A stretch of DNA of 64,000 nucleotides from Mycolicibacterium elephantis DSM 44368 (GCF_004014805.1 NZ_ATDN01000017.1:1-64000); one strand, 5' to 3'. Shown: positions 1 through 9,380, counted from the stretch's first letter. A program made the numbers and translations. Notes: generated from the letters alone by a model not told the origin.

Positions 1-463
1 CCGCGGGCGCGGGTGCGGCGGCGGCCAACTCGGCCGCCTCCGGCGCCGGGGCCGGAGCGACCAGCGCGGCTGCCTCCGGCGCCGGCCCCACCGCATGGGC
101 GGGGTTGATCCCGGCGGGCAGATGCGCCTGGGTGCCCGGCACCGCGCCGGGAGCCGGAACATGCGCGACGAACTCGTTGACCGCCGTCGCGACTTTCCGT
201 GAATCAGGGGGCACCACGGCGTCACCCGCGAACACCGCCGCCGCGGCCATCAACGTCGACGCGGCGTTGGTCGGATCGGCGGCAGCCTGCTGAATGGCCG
301 GGCCGATACTCTGCACCGCCGACAGTCCGGGGGCCTGCAACCCGTCGATCGGCGTCGGCGGTGCGGGTTGGGCGTTGGCTATACCGGTCATGCTGCCGAA
401 CAGCAGTGTGGCCGACGAGCCGAGCGCGGCGGCGACGGTAACGAACTTCGTCCTGGATGACAT
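1..463 (-). CDS. Ala/Pro-rich exported protein, Rv1157c-like (partial)
   Basis: The gene runs off the left edge, so its C-terminus is missing. The ATG at 463 is preceded by GGGGGAACC as ribosome site. The first 35 residues (MSSRTKFVTVAAALGSSATL onward, ending near ANA-QPAPP) form a typical Sec signal peptide. The rest is Ala/Pro-rich, with a short conserved-looking stretch (VPPDSRKVATAVNEFVAHVP) before a Pro-Ala repeat tail. It lies directly downstream of a second protein of the same type and divergent from pimE, which matches the order Rv1157c-Rv1158c-Rv1159. Function is unknown; it is probably a cell-envelope or secreted protein. Confidence 0.75.
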   Translation of the reverse strand, partial: MSSRTKFVTVAAALGSSATLLFGSMTGIANAQPAPPTPIDGLQAPGLSAVQSIGPAIQQAAADPTNAASTLMAAAAVFAGDAVVPPDSRKVATAVNEFVAHVPAPGAVPGTQAHLPAGINPAHAVGPAPEAAALVAPAPAPEAAELAAAAPAPA

Positions 464-526
464 GGTTCCCCCAAACGGTGGTGGTCGTGGTCGGGTCGTC
501 GTGAGTTACCGTCGCCGCCGCCGCCG

Positions 527-1096
527 TCAGGGCAGCGCCGAGAGCGGGGTGAACATCGGCGGAAGGCTCGCGCCCGGGGCGGGAGCAGCCGCCGCGGGTG
601 CCGGAGCAACCGGTGCGGTCGGCACGGCCGCCGGTGCCGTTGCGGAACCGGGCGCAGGCAGCAGACCCACCAACGGCGTTCCCTCCGGCAGCAGCGAGGC
701 GAGGCTGGTGGGGATGGTGGTCAGCAGATCCTGCGGCGGGATCGCCGAGGCCGTCGGTGGGACCGCGGTGGGTGCGGCCGGCATACCGGGCAGGTTCGAC
801 GGCGGCTGCGGCAAGGTGACCGAAGCCGTCGCCGACGGCGTGGTGGCTGTCGGTGCGGTCGCCGTCGCGGCCGGGGCCTGCGCGTTACCGAGCAGGGAGG
901 TGACGCCCTGCATGATCTGCGACGCGGCGGCCGGGTTGCTCGCGAGCTGCTGAATGAACGGCAGACCGGGTACGGTCGGCGCGGGAGCGGGGGCCGCGGG
1001 TTGGGCTCCGGCGGTGGCGCTCAGCGCGAGCGCGGCAGCGGCCGCTCCCGCAGCGGTGATCGTCGAGGTCGCGAACAGTTTTGCGATCTTGTGCAT
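527..1096 (-). CDS. Ala/Pro-rich exported protein, Rv1158c-like
   Basis: A protein of 189 residues. Residues 1-32 are a signal peptide (basic MHKIAKLF, then a hydrophobic Ala-rich core, cleavage near AGA-QPAAP). The mature part is about half Ala, Pro, Thr and Val, with no recognisable catalytic motif. GGAT lies a few bases before the ATG. The next gene on the same strand, 63 bases downstream, encodes a similar protein, so the two probably arose by tandem duplication and may be co-transcribed. The position divergent from pimE matches Rv1158c. Function is unknown. Confidence 0.75.
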   Translation of the reverse strand: MHKIAKLFATSTITAAGAAAAALALSATAGAQPAAPAPAPTVPGLPFIQQLASNPAAASQIMQGVTSLLGNAQAPAATATAPTATTPSATASVTLPQPPSNLPGMPAAPTAVPPTASAIPPQDLLTTIPTSLASLLPEGTPLVGLLPAPGSATAPAAVPTAPVAPAPAAAAPAPGASLPPMFTPLSALP

Positions 1097-1223
1097 GGTT
1101 TATCCAATCCGTTGTAGGCACGCCTCCGCCCGAAGCTAGGCCTGTTACTAGTGAGCCTTGTGTGACACGTGGGGCGTTTATTCAACCGTTACGGTTGCGA
1201 ATGGTTTTGGTGACCACCGGCCG

Positions 1224-2450
1224 GTGCTGGATAAAGTCGGACGGATCGACATAAGAAACGCTGCAAACGCTCCACCAGCGACGGCGTCGCGAATCGCTGC
1301 CCGAGTGGCCGCCGCGGCGCCGGTTCTGCTTCTGCTCAGCATCGCCGCGCGCCTGGCGTGGACCTACCTGGTGCCCAACGGCGCGAACTTCGTCGACCTG
1401 CACGTGTATGTGGGGGGTGCCGGAACGCTCGACGGTCCCGGCGCGCTCTACGACTACGTCTACGCCGAGGAGACGCCGGATTTTCCGCTGCCGTTCACCT
1501 ATCCGCCGTTCGCCGCGGTGGTGTTCTATCCGTTGCATCTGCTGCCGTTCGAGGTCGTCGCGTTCGTGTGGCAGCTCGGGACCATCGCCGCGCTGTACGG
1601 GGTGGTGCGAATCAGCCAGCGGCTGTTGGGATCCGGCGGACGGCGCACCGCCATGCTCTGGACGGCCGTCGGCATCTGGACCGAACCGCTGCGCAGCACC
1701 TTCGACTACGGACAGATCAATGTGCTGCTGGTGCTCGCGGTGCTGTATGCGGTCTACAGCACGCGGTGGTGGCTGTCCGGGTTGTTGGTCGGCCTGGCAG
1801 CCGGGATGAAACTGACGCCGGCGATCTCCGGGCTGTACTTCGTCGGTGCGCGACGGTGGGCCGCCGTGGTGTTCTCTGCCGTCGTCTTCTTTGCCACCGT
1901 GGGGATTTCGGCGCTGGTGATCGGCGGGCCGACGCGGTACTACTTCACCGAACTGCTCGGCGACGCCGATCGTGTCGGCCCGATCGGGACGTCGTTCAAC
2001 CAATCCTGGCGCGGCGGGATCTCGCGGATCATCGGTCACGACGCGGGTTACGGTCCTGCGGTCCTGATCGCGATCGCGGTGACCGCGGTGCTGGCGCTGT
2101 TGGCGTGGCGGGCGATCGGCGGCGCCGACGACCGGCTGGGCGCGATCCTCGTCGTGCAGCTGTTCGGCCTGCTGCTGTCCCCGATTTCGTGGACCCACCA
2201 CTGGGTGTGGTTGATCCCGCTGATGATCTGGCTGCTGCACGGCCCGCTGGCAGCGCGGCTGGGCGCGCGGATCCTGGGCGCCGGTTGGCTGGTGTTGACC
2301 CTGGTCGGGGTGCCGTGGCTGCTGAGCTTCGCCCAGCCGACGATCTGGGTCATCCCCCGCCCCTGGTATCTGGCCTGGGCAGGCTTGGTTTACATCGTCG
2401 CGACAGTGGCGACGCTGGCGTGGATAGCTGCTAGCCGACGATTGCGTTGA
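1224..2450 (+). CDS. pimE: Polyprenol-phosphate-mannose-dependent alpha-(1->2)-mannosyltransferase PimE
   Basis: A multi-spanning GT-C fold (GT87/DUF2029) enzyme of about 408 residues. The family adds the fifth mannose to phosphatidylinositol mannosides at the outer face of the plasma membrane, using polyprenol-phosphate mannose. The chain shows around ten hydrophobic helices, and the first periplasmic loop holds the NFVDLHVY segment. I chose GTG 1224 because this loop Asp then becomes residue 58, the number I recall for the essential Asp of M. smegmatis PimE. A TTG at 1158 would add 22 residues. The 3' end overlaps the convergent pterin dehydratase gene by 20 bases. Its functional partner lpqW lies 8 kb downstream. 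Confidence 0.9.
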   Translation: MLDKVGRIDIRNAANAPPATASRIAARVAAAAPVLLLLSIAARLAWTYLVPNGANFVDLHVYVGGAGTLDGPGALYDYVYAEETPDFPLPFTYPPFAAVVFYPLHLLPFEVVAFVWQLGTIAALYGVVRISQRLLGSGGRRTAMLWTAVGIWTEPLRSTFDYGQINVLLVLAVLYAVYSTRWWLSGLLVGLAAGMKLTPAISGLYFVGARRWAAVVFSAVVFFATVGISALVIGGPTRYYFTELLGDADRVGPIGTSFNQSWRGGISRIIGHDAGYGPAVLIAIAVTAVLALLAWRAIGGADDRLGAILVVQLFGLLLSPISWTHHWVWLIPLMIWLLHGPLAARLGARILGAGWLVLTLVGVPWLLSFAQPTIWVIPRPWYLAWAGLVYIVATVATLAWIAASRRLR

Positions 2451-2712
2451 TCTCGCGGGCCATCTCGATGTCCTTGTCGGTGATGCCGCCCTCGGAATGT
2501 GTGACCAACGCGAAAGTCACTGTCCGCCAACGGATGTCAATGTCAGGATGATGGTCCTTCTCCTCGGCCTTCTCGCCGACGCGGCGAACCGCGTCGATGC
2601 CGTCGAGGAACGCGGGGAACTTGATCGAGCGACGCAGCGCGCCGCCGGCTCGTTTCCAGCCGGGGAGGTCGGGCAGTGCGGCGTCCACTTGTTCGTCCGT
2701 TAACACAGCCAT
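2431..2712 (-). CDS. Pterin-4-alpha-carbinolamine dehydratase family protein (Rv1159A-like)
   Basis: A 93-residue single-domain protein. The family dehydrates 4a-hydroxytetrahydropterin and can act as a DCoH-type accessory protein. The signature [10 protein letters not shown] (His54-His55) and THSEGGIT (His72) matches the family's three active-site histidines, and the length is normal. The start at 2712 lies only 27 bases from the divergent mutT2 start, so the two share a tiny promoter region. The stop overlaps the end of pimE. Mycobacteria lack an obvious phenylalanine hydroxylase role for it, so the physiological substrate is uncertain. Confidence 0.9.
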   Translation of the reverse strand: MAVLTDEQVDAALPDLPGWKRAGGALRRSIKFPAFLDGIDAVRRVGEKAEEKDHHPDIDIRWRTVTFALVTHSEGGITDKDIEMAREINAIVG

Positions 2713-2739
2713 GGTTTCGACCGTATACCGTCACGGGCG

Positions 2740-3126
2740 ATGGCAGACCAGATCGTCGTGGCGGGTGCGCTGATCTCCGGGCCGTCGCTGCTGGTGGCCC
2801 AGCGCGCGCGGCCTCCGGAGCTGGCCGGATTGTGGGAGCTGCCCGGCGGCAAGGTCGTCGCCGGGGAGACCGACGAGACGGCGCTGGCGCGCGAACTGCG
2901 CGAGGAACTCGGCGTCGAGGTGACGGTGGGTGCCCGCCTCGGTGCAGACGTCGCGCTCAACGCGACCACGACGCTGCGGGCCTACCGCGTCACGCAGACC
3001 GGCGGCATATTGCATCCCAACGACCATCGCGCGCTGCGCTGGGTCGGCGTCGACGAACTCGACGAGCTCGCCTGGGTGCCGGCCGACCGGGCGTGGCTCG
3101 CGGAACTGCGTGAGGCATTGAGCTGA
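2740..3126 (+). CDS. mutT2: Nudix hydrolase MutT2
   Basis: A 128-residue Nudix protein. The Nudix box is complete at residues 36-59: GGKVVAGE, then REL with EELGVE, matching the Gx5Ex7REUxEExGU pattern that binds the catalytic metal. The M. tuberculosis homologue hydrolyses oxidised and pyrimidine nucleotides (reported for dCTP-type substrates) and so cleans the nucleotide pool. The identification as MutT2 rather than another MutT rests on its place directly after pimE and the pterin dehydratase. In M. tuberculosis narGHJI follows; here it does not. Confidence 0.87.
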   Translation: MADQIVVAGALISGPSLLVAQRARPPELAGLWELPGGKVVAGETDETALARELREELGVEVTVGARLGADVALNATTTLRAYRVTQTGGILHPNDHRALRWVGVDELDELAWVPADRAWLAELREALS

Positions 3127-3138
3127 GGGCGGCCCGAG

Positions 3139-3306
3139 TCACCGTCGCCGGGCGCGCTTGAACACCTTGACCAGGTCCTTACCCCGCACGCCGTGTCGCT
3201 CGGCCTTGCGCACCTTCGCGACCACCACCGGGCAGCGCTTGCATCGCGGGTTGCTGTTGCAGCACTTCTTCTTCGGTTTGAGGTCGGCGATCTTGCTGGC
3301 CTTCAA
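3139..3306 (-). CDS. Small basic cysteine-rich protein, 55 residues, TTG start
   Basis: The frame reads MKASKIADLKPKKKCCNSNP and continues with RCKRCPVVVAKVR and a basic tail FKRARRR. An in-frame TGA lies 15 bases before the TTG at 3306, so the start can hardly be further upstream. GAGAGAG about 10 bases before the TTG serves as ribosome site. Four cysteines in the pattern CC...CxxC suggest a small metal-binding module, and the many Lys/Arg suggest nucleic-acid or ribosome contact. It is convergent with mutT2 (12 bases apart) and divergent from typA. I recall similar short proteins in other actinobacteria but no function. Confidence 0.65.
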   Translation of the reverse strand: MKASKIADLKPKKKCCNSNPRCKRCPVVVAKVRKAERHGVRGKDLVKVFKRARRR

Positions 3307-3354
3307 AGTGAGCTGGCTCTCTCATTTTCGCGATGGGCGGTTTGCGCTGCGACA

Positions 3355-5253
3355 ATGTTCGATGTGAAGTTTCGGAACGTCGCCATCGTGGCACACGTCG
3401 ACCATGGCAAGACAACTCTGGTCGACGCGATGCTGCGGCAGTCGGGGGCATTAACGCATCGGGGCGACGACTCCACCGAGCGGATCATGGACTCCGGCGA
3501 TCTGGAGCGGGAAAAGGGCATCACGATCCTGGCCAAGAACACCGCCGTGCACCGCCACCACGCCGACGGCACCGTGACCGTCATCAACGTCATCGACACG
3601 CCGGGACACGCCGATTTCGGCGGCGAGGTCGAGCGGGGGCTTGCCATGGTCGACGGCGTGGTGCTGCTGGTCGACGCGTCCGAGGGGCCGCTGCCGCAGA
3701 CGCGGTTCGTGCTGCGCAAGGCGCTGGGCGCCCACCTTCCGGTCATCCTGGTGGTCAACAAGACCGACCGGCCCGACGCGCGCATCACCGAGGTGGTCAA
3801 CGCCAGCCACGATCTGCTTCTCGACGTCGCCTCCGACCTCGATGACGACGCGCAGAAGGCCGCAGAGCACGCGTTGGGCCTGCCGACGCTGTACGCCTCG
3901 GGTCGCGCCGGGGTGGCCTCCACCGTGCCGCCGGCCGACGGCCAGGTTCCCGAAGGGGATAACCTCGACCCGCTGTTTGACGTTCTGCTGGAACACATTC
4001 CGCCGCCGAGCGGGGATTCCGACGCGCCGTTGCAGGCGCTCGTCACCAACCTCGACGCGTCGGCGTTCCTCGGTCGTCTGGCGCTGATCCGCATCCACAA
4101 CGGCAGGTTGCGCAAGGGCCAGACCGTGGCGTGGATGCGTCAGGTCGACGGCGCGCCGGTCATCACGAACGCGAAGATCACCGAGTTGCTCGCCACCGTC
4201 GGGGTTGAACGCAGTCCCACGGATGAGGCCGTCGCCGGAGACATCGTCGCGGTGGCCGGGCTGCCCGAGATCATGATCGGAGACACGCTCGCGGACCCCG
4301 AGCATGCGCACGCGTTGCCGCGCATCACCGTCGACGAGCCGGCGATCTCGGTGACGATCGGCACCAACACATCGCCGTTGGCGGGCAAGGTGTCCGGGCA
4401 CAAGCTGACTGCCCGCATGGTTCGCAACCGGCTGGATCAGGAGCTGGTCGGCAACGTCTCGATCCGCGTCGTCGACATCGGCAGGCCCGACGCCTGGGAG
4501 GTGCAGGGCCGCGGCGAGCTGGCGCTGGCCGTGCTGGTCGAACAGATGCGCCGGGAAGGATTCGAGCTGACCGTCGGCAAGCCCCAGGTCGTCACCAAGA
4601 CGATCGACGGCAAGCTGCACGAGCCGTTCGAGGCGTTGACCATCGACTGCCCAGAGGAGTTCGTCGGTGCCATCACCCAGCTGATGGCCGCGCGCAAGGG
4701 CCGGATGGAGGAGATGGCCAACCACGCCGCGGGCTGGGTGCGGATGGACTTCATCGTGCCCAGCCGGGGGCTGATCGGGTTCCGTACCGACTTTCTCACC
4801 GAGACGCGGGGCACCGGGATCGCCAATGCCGTGTTCGACGGCTACCGGCCGTGGGCGGGCGAGATCCGCGCCCGCCACACCGGCTCTCTGGTCAGCGACC
4901 GCTCCGGGTCGATCACCCCGTTCGCGTTGATTCAGTTGTCCGACCGCGGGCAGTTCTTCGTCGAGCCGGGTGAGGACACCTACGAAGGCCAGGTCGTCGG
5001 AATCAACCCGCGCGCAGAGGATCTCGACATCAACGTCACCCGGGAAAAGAAGCTGACGAACATGCGCTCCTCGACGGCGGACGTGATCGAAACGCTCGCC
5101 AAACCGATCCGATTGGATCTCGAGAAGGCGATGGAGTTCTGTGGCCCCGACGAATGTGTCGAGGTGACACCGGAAGTAGTGCGGGTTCGCAAGGTCGAGC
5201 TGAACGCGGCTCAGCGGCTGCGTGCCAAGGCCCGCGCCAAAGCTCGGGGATAG
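3355..5253 (+). CDS. typA: Ribosome-associated GTPase TypA/BipA
   Basis: A translational GTPase of about 632 residues (family about 610-630). It binds the ribosome and assists 50S assembly and stress translation. The G1 motif is AHVDHGKT at residues 13-20, followed by the G3 motif DTPGHADFGGEVER and the G4 motif NKTDRPDA. The EF-G-like domains follow, with the C-terminal region RSSTADVIETLAKP. The ATG at 3355 (MFDVKFRNVAIV) is used here; the in-frame GTG at 3364 gives a length closer to the M. tuberculosis protein, and neither has a strong ribosome site. A strong hairpin lies just after the stop. Confidence 0.95.
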   Translation: MFDVKFRNVAIVAHVDHGKTTLVDAMLRQSGALTHRGDDSTERIMDSGDLEREKGITILAKNTAVHRHHADGTVTVINVIDTPGHADFGGEVERGLAMVDGVVLLVDASEGPLPQTRFVLRKALGAHLPVILVVNKTDRPDARITEVVNASHDLLLDVASDLDDDAQKAAEHALGLPTLYASGRAGVASTVPPADGQVPEGDNLDPLFDVLLEHIPPPSGDSDAPLQALVTNLDASAFLGRLALIRIHNGRLRKGQTVAWMRQVDGAPVITNAKITELLATVGVERSPTDEAVAGDIVAVAGLPEIMIGDTLADPEHAHALPRITVDEPAISVTIGTNTSPLAGKVSGHKLTARMVRNRLDQELVGNVSIRVVDIGRPDAWEVQGRGELALAVLVEQMRREGFELTVGKPQVVTKTIDGKLHEPFEALTIDCPEEFVGAITQLMAARKGRMEEMANHAAGWVRMDFIVPSRGLIGFRTDFLTETRGTGIANAVFDGYRPWAGEIRARHTGSLVSDRSGSITPFALIQLSDRGQFFVEPGEDTYEGQVVGINPRAEDLDINVTREKKLTNMRSSTADVIETLAKPIRLDLEKAMEFCGPDECVEVTPEVVRVRKVELNAAQRLRAKARAKARG

Positions 5254-5303
5254 TCCCGGCGTCGGTTTTCACATCATTTCCTAAGTCGGTGGTTCGGCTA
5301 CAA

Positions 5304-5339
5304 ATCGGCCCCCTCCCCAAGGGGTAGGAGGGGGCCGAT
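5304..5339. terminator. 13-bp perfect hairpin between typA and convergent gjpA-like gene
   Basis: ATCGGCCCCCTCC (5304-5316) pairs perfectly with GGAGGGGGCCGAT (5327-5339) around a 10-base loop. It sits between the 3' ends of two convergent genes, so it can end transcription from both sides. A U-tract is absent, as is common in mycobacteria. A very similar CCCCCTCC/GGAGGGGG hairpin follows the second gjpA-like gene. Confidence 0.8.
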
Positions 5340-5367
5340 CGCACTTCACCAATGGAGTTGCGTCAGA

Positions 5368-6693
5368 TCAGCTTTCGCTGCCGCCGTCAGAGCCATCGCT
5401 CGTGCCGCCGGCGTCGCCGCCGTCTGAGTCGCTGCCGGTGGTGTCGCTTGCGCCGGCGGTGTCGCTGTCATCACCGGCCACCCCATCGGCTGAGCTTTCC
5501 GACTCGTCGTCGGGGGTTGATTCGACGCCCGACTCGCCAGGCTCGACCTTATTGCCGTCGCTGAGATCGGTTGCGCCGTTGGGCTCTTCGGCTTCATCGA
5601 TCTCCTCGGCCGGTACTTCGGCCAACTCGGCGTCATCGATGTCCTCGGCCGGTTCTTCGGTCATCTCGGTCTCGTCGACCGGCGCCGCCGGACTTTCCGG
5701 GTTGTCCGGCGTTTCCTCCGCGAAGGGACCCGCCGGTTGTGAGGCAGCGGCCGGTTCCGTGCCTTCGACGCCGGGTGTGCTGGTCTCCAGTGAGACCATC
5801 GTTCCGGTGGCGACGCTGGTGTCAGCCGCGGCTGCCGTGACTGGCAGTGGCGGATCGAGATTGACCTGGATTGCCTGTGGAATCTTGATCAGAAGCGCAG
5901 TGAGTAGGCCTCCGGCGGTGAGGATGCCCGACGAGCCGACAGTCCGAAACTCGACCAATCCACCAGGCGAGTTCAGGAAGTGGTCGACGGCATCGGCGGG
6001 TGCGTTCAGCACGGCACCCACGGCGCCGAGCAGATCACCGGCTTCGACGGCGTCGATGACCCTCTGCGCACTGGTGCCAAGCGAAAGTATTGGGGACCAC
6101 ACCAGATTCATGATGGGGCTGACCCAACTGAGCAGTTGTATCGGTGCGGTGAACGACCGGGTTATGTCCACGATGTCCTGCATGATCATGGTTGGCACCG
6201 TGACAAAACCCATCAGCCCAAACAGTGGCGAACTGATCGATATCAAAGACATCACGGTGTTTCGGAAGGTTTTCGAAGCAGCCTCAGGCTGCCCCGTCAC
6301 CAGCTGCTGGAAAGCCGTCTGCATTCCGGGTAGCAGTGTCTTGGTGGCCCAGCGTCCGAGGCTCTCGGCAACCTGCGGAAGTTGGCCGAACAAGGCGTTC
6401 CCGTAGCCATTGATCTTGGCTTGCAACAGTTCCAGTAGTCCAAGGACCGACCGCTCTGGATGAGCGAATATGTAGTTTCGGAGCTCGGTGAGGTTTGTCG
6501 CGGTGGCCTCGAAGACCTGTATCCATCGGGTTACGGGATCGACGAAGCTGGAGGCGGCCGTCAGTTGTACCGCTTGGCTGTGGACTTGTGTGTATGTCTG
6601 CGTGGGTGCGGGGGCGATCGGCGTGGCGGCGATGACGCTGGCGCCGACGAGTGCCACGCCGGTGGTCACGTAAGGCCGCAGTGCGAGTTGCAA
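5368..6693 (-). CDS. GjpA-like exported/outer-membrane protein with acidic tail (paralogue 1)
   Basis: A protein of 441 residues. I place the start at a TTG (6693) because AAGGAGACCCAG precedes it, and the resulting N-terminus (M)QLALRPYVTTGVALVGASV matches that of the second paralogue, which begins at a clear ATG. Residues 8-30 are a signal-type hydrophobic stretch. Residues about 30-290 contain amphipathic and hydrophobic helices (e.g. SPLFGLMGFVTVPTMIMQDI). The last 130 residues are Asp/Glu/Ser/Thr/Gly-rich with EEIDEAEE-type repeats. This architecture is what mycobacterial annotations call outer membrane porin GjpA; a porin role is not shown by the sequence. The 5' flank is AT-rich. Confidence 0.7.
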   Translation of the reverse strand: MQLALRPYVTTGVALVGASVIAATPIAPAPTQTYTQVHSQAVQLTAASSFVDPVTRWIQVFEATATNLTELRNYIFAHPERSVLGLLELLQAKINGYGNALFGQLPQVAESLGRWATKTLLPGMQTAFQQLVTGQPEAASKTFRNTVMSLISISSPLFGLMGFVTVPTMIMQDIVDITRSFTAPIQLLSWVSPIMNLVWSPILSLGTSAQRVIDAVEAGDLLGAVGAVLNAPADAVDHFLNSPGGLVEFRTVGSSGILTAGGLLTALLIKIPQAIQVNLDPPLPVTAAAADTSVATGTMVSLETSTPGVEGTEPAAASQPAGPFAEETPDNPESPAAPVDETEMTEEPAEDIDDAELAEVPAEEIDEAEEPNGATDLSDGNKVEPGESGVESTPDDESESSADGVAGDDSDTAGASDTTGSDSDGGDAGGTSDGSDGGSES

Positions 6694-7164
6694 CTGGGTC
6701 TCCTTCTCCTCAGTGGTGTGGATGTCAGCGATGCTTGCGACCGCCGACCAGCCAGACCCTGGGTGGCGTGATTCTTTGCTGAAGCGCCTACGGTTCTGAC
6801 CAGCGCTGAAAGTAATCGAGAGAAACGGGAATTCCATCGACTATGGGCGATCATGGATGGAGTTAAAGCGATATTTCAAATGTCAGCAATTCATAAAATC
6901 GGATTTCAACCAGGTCACCAGGGTATTTAGGACAATTTCAGCGAATGGCCCGGAGCGACCGCACCCTCCAAGTGGAAACTAATTGACGGCCGATCTGAAA
7001 CACGTTCCTTCAGCGGTCTGCTTACTTGCGGCCGTGGGACCTTTCACCCGGATAACAACTGGTTGGCGCGCTATTGCCGCGCACACGGATCCGAAGGGCA
7101 CCACGGACGAACCCGCTCGCCAGGTATTTCCAGACAGCACGTCCGCGCGATTTGCTTAAATTGG
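6694..7164. other. AT-rich intergenic region without a gene
   Basis: This 471-base gap lies upstream of the gjpA-like gene and downstream of the MarR gene, both on the minus strand. It must hold the gjpA promoter and a long leader. The stretch 6860-6950 is clearly more AT-rich than the rest of the window. I see no coding frame with support and no strong hairpin. Confidence 0.5.
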
Positions 7165-7653
7165 CTATCTGGCCGACTTGAACTGGGCGCTGATCCGCCC
7201 GCAATTCTTCTCGATGATCGACACCTTCGCGCTCGACAGCGAGCCGCCAAGGTCCGCCCGCACGCCGCGGGCAATGGTCATCGCCGCCTTGGCTGCGATC
7301 GTGCGGCCCTCGTCGGTGATCGCCGCCATCACCACGCGTCTGTCGTGGGGGTACTTTTCGCGTCGCACGAGCCGACGCTCCTCCAACCGCTGGACCCGCT
7401 TCGTGAGGTGTCCGGGCAGCAAGCCGACTTCCTTTGCGAGATCGCCCATTCGGACGAACCCGGTTGGGGCTTTGAGGAGTACGCTAAGCACCCGGAGGTC
7501 CATCGCGGACAGATCGTGCGCGTCAGCCAGCCAGCGGCTCACGGCCGCGTTCAGTCGCAGGGAGGCCTCCACGAAGCTCTGCCACGACTTCTGCTCGGCG
7601 AGGTCGAGACCGGGAAGGTCACTCGCAGTACGGCGACGTTGAAGAGGTTGCAT
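7165..7653 (-). CDS. MarR-family transcriptional regulator
   Basis: A 162-residue winged-helix protein. The HTH and wing region (MGDLAKEVGLLPGHLTKRVQ followed by RRLVRREKYPHDRRVV) has the MarR hallmark of a DxR wing loop, here HDRR. These proteins usually repress a neighbouring or divergent gene and release DNA on binding a small phenolic ligand. No enzyme gene adjoins it: the neighbours are a GjpA-like gene and an AraC regulator, so its target cannot be inferred. Confidence 0.85.
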   Translation of the reverse strand: MQPLQRRRTASDLPGLDLAEQKSWQSFVEASLRLNAAVSRWLADAHDLSAMDLRVLSVLLKAPTGFVRMGDLAKEVGLLPGHLTKRVQRLEERRLVRREKYPHDRRVVMAAITDEGRTIAAKAAMTIARGVRADLGGSLSSAKVSIIEKNCGRISAQFKSAR

Positions 7654-7739
7654 GGTGCGTCATGCTAAACACCCCATTTCGTGCCCATGGGCGAAATTGC
7701 TGTGCCGGGTGACATCAGCCGGCACCGCTGAATCGGCCT

Positions 7740-8684
7740 CTAGTGCTCGATCTGCACACGCGCCCGGGTCTGTGAAGGCAATTCGCCGAACATGGCTCGG
7801 TACCGGCCCGACATGCGGCCGAGTTCGCCGATACCCCAACGATTGGACACGTCGGCGATGGTCGCCTCCGCGGGTCCGGTCGCTAGGAGGTCGGATCGGA
7901 TGCGGTGTAGGCGCATTCGCGCGATATACGACCGGGGCGGTTCGCCGAGCACTTCCTCGAACGATCTCGTCAGTGTCCGTCGGGAGACACCCGCGCGGCG
8001 CGCGAGGTCCTCTACGTCGAGGCGCTGGTGGAGATTCTGGTCAATGTGCACGCGGGTCTGCTCGACGAGATTTTCGCGTTGCCGCAGCGGCGGGAGAGTC
8101 AACGGTGCGGGTCCCTGCGCGAAGTGGGTGATGAGCGCCAAGAGGATATCGGTGAGCGCAGCGGAGCCGAGCCAAGCCTTGCCGTCACCCTGATGCAGGC
8201 GCGCCAAGATCACGGAGATCCGCCTCAGGTGTGCCGATGCCAGGGACCGCGGATGAATACCGGTACGCCGGAACGTATTGGGGGAGAGGGTCAGTCCATG
8301 CCGCTGCGCTTCGCGCTCCAACGTTTCCTCGCTCAGGGAGAGCACGGCATAACGAGAGCCGACGTCGTGGAAGGCGTCCTGCTCGTCACCCGGGCAAAAC
8401 GCTGACACGATCCCGGTGTCGATAGCTCGGGACAAGAGCCGATTACTCGACGGAATCCGCACGCCGACACAGAGCGACAGTTTCTCCTGGGACAATGCCC
8501 CACGGATCTGTACCCGGCTGTCGAAGTGCCCCGAACTCAGCGCGATTCCATCGTGGCCGGCGTGTAGCAGAGTGCCGCTGGGTGATTCGCGCGACCGCTG
8601 GTACGCGGTGAGTCCCGCCTGGTTGACCGCATCACGTAGATCCTCGATCTGTGTGATCCGCGTGCGAACCACCGGCATGTCCAT
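7740..8684 (-). CDS. AraC-family transcriptional regulator
   Basis: A protein of 314 residues. The C-terminal 100 residues contain the double HTH of the AraC/XylS family (LDVEDLARRAGVSRRTLTRS, then RSYIARMRLHRIRSDLL and ATIADVSNRWGIGELGRMSG). The N-terminal 200 residues look like the ligand/dimerisation part of EutR-like regulators but contain no motif that names a ligand. It is transcribed toward a MarR gene and away from a second MarR gene, in a regulator-only block. Confidence 0.88.
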   Translation of the reverse strand: MDMPVVRTRITQIEDLRDAVNQAGLTAYQRSRESPSGTLLHAGHDGIALSSGHFDSRVQIRGALSQEKLSLCVGVRIPSSNRLLSRAIDTGIVSAFCPGDEQDAFHDVGSRYAVLSLSEETLEREAQRHGLTLSPNTFRRTGIHPRSLASAHLRRISVILARLHQGDGKAWLGSAALTDILLALITHFAQGPAPLTLPPLRQRENLVEQTRVHIDQNLHQRLDVEDLARRAGVSRRTLTRSFEEVLGEPPRSYIARMRLHRIRSDLLATGPAEATIADVSNRWGIGELGRMSGRYRAMFGELPSQTRARVQIEH

Positions 8685-8867
8685 GGGCCATCAGTGTAAG
8701 CCGTCTCGGTCTGTCCGAATCTGCATAGACCGAACTCGTTGGCTCGGATGTGATCTCGCCAGACGGAATTTGTCCGGTTCTGCGGCCGGGCGTCTTTGGT
8801 GACCATAGAAAGTGACGACCCGATGTTGGCAGCTGGAACTCGAGAGCACGTAGTCGGCAGTGGAGCT

Positions 8868-9380
8868 ATGGATCCGAGTGACGACGTGCTGCGGAGTTGG
8901 GAGCAATTCCGGGAAGCGGCCAGTCTCCTTTATCGGGAGATCGAACGGGCTCTCACCGCCAACCACGACCTCACGATTCCCGATCTGCACATCCTTCACC
9001 GGATAAGTACGGACCCGCGTCGATGCACTCGAATGGGTGCTCTCGCAGAGACACTCGTTCTCGCGCCAAGCCGGGTTTCCTGGCAAGTGGGCCACTTGGA
9101 GGACCGAGGCCTGGTGTGCAAGGTGCGTAGCCGCGACGACAGACGAATCGTCATGGTCACGCTCACCCCGAAGGGCCACGAGCATCTACAGCCGGCACTG
9201 CGCACGTACGCCACGCTCGTCCGGCGCTATTACCTCGATCCACTTACCCGCGACCAGATGATCGCGCTGGGTGACTCCGCGCGGCGCGTCAGCGATGCGT
9301 TGAAACTCCGGGAGACGTTGTCGGGTCCGCAAATGCCAGAGGACCTAGGGTTGCGCCGAGTTCTGCAGGGTGGCAGTTGA
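8868..9380 (+). CDS. MarR-family transcriptional regulator
   Basis: A winged-helix protein of 170 residues with the start used here (MDPSDDVLRSWEQF). In-frame starts at 8823 (ATG) and 8796 (TTG) would lengthen it. The recognition region is RMGALAETLVLAPSRVSWQV and the wing is VCKVRSRDDRRIVMV, with the family's DDRR. It is divergent from the AraC gene (183 bases between starts) and convergent with a GntR gene. No target enzyme lies next to it. Confidence 0.85.
   Translation: MDPSDDVLRSWEQFREAASLLYREIERALTANHDLTIPDLHILHRISTDPRRCTRMGALAETLVLAPSRVSWQVGHLEDRGLVCKVRSRDDRRIVMVTLTPKGHEHLQPALRTYATLVRRYYLDPLTRDQMIALGDSARRVSDALKLRETLSGPQMPEDLGLRRVLQGGS

Noticed and set aside
1182..2240. Long antisense frames over pimE, typA and fadH
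   Set aside because: They are rich in Arg, Gln, His and Asp without domains and lie opposite genes with clear family motifs, as is usual in high-GC DNA.
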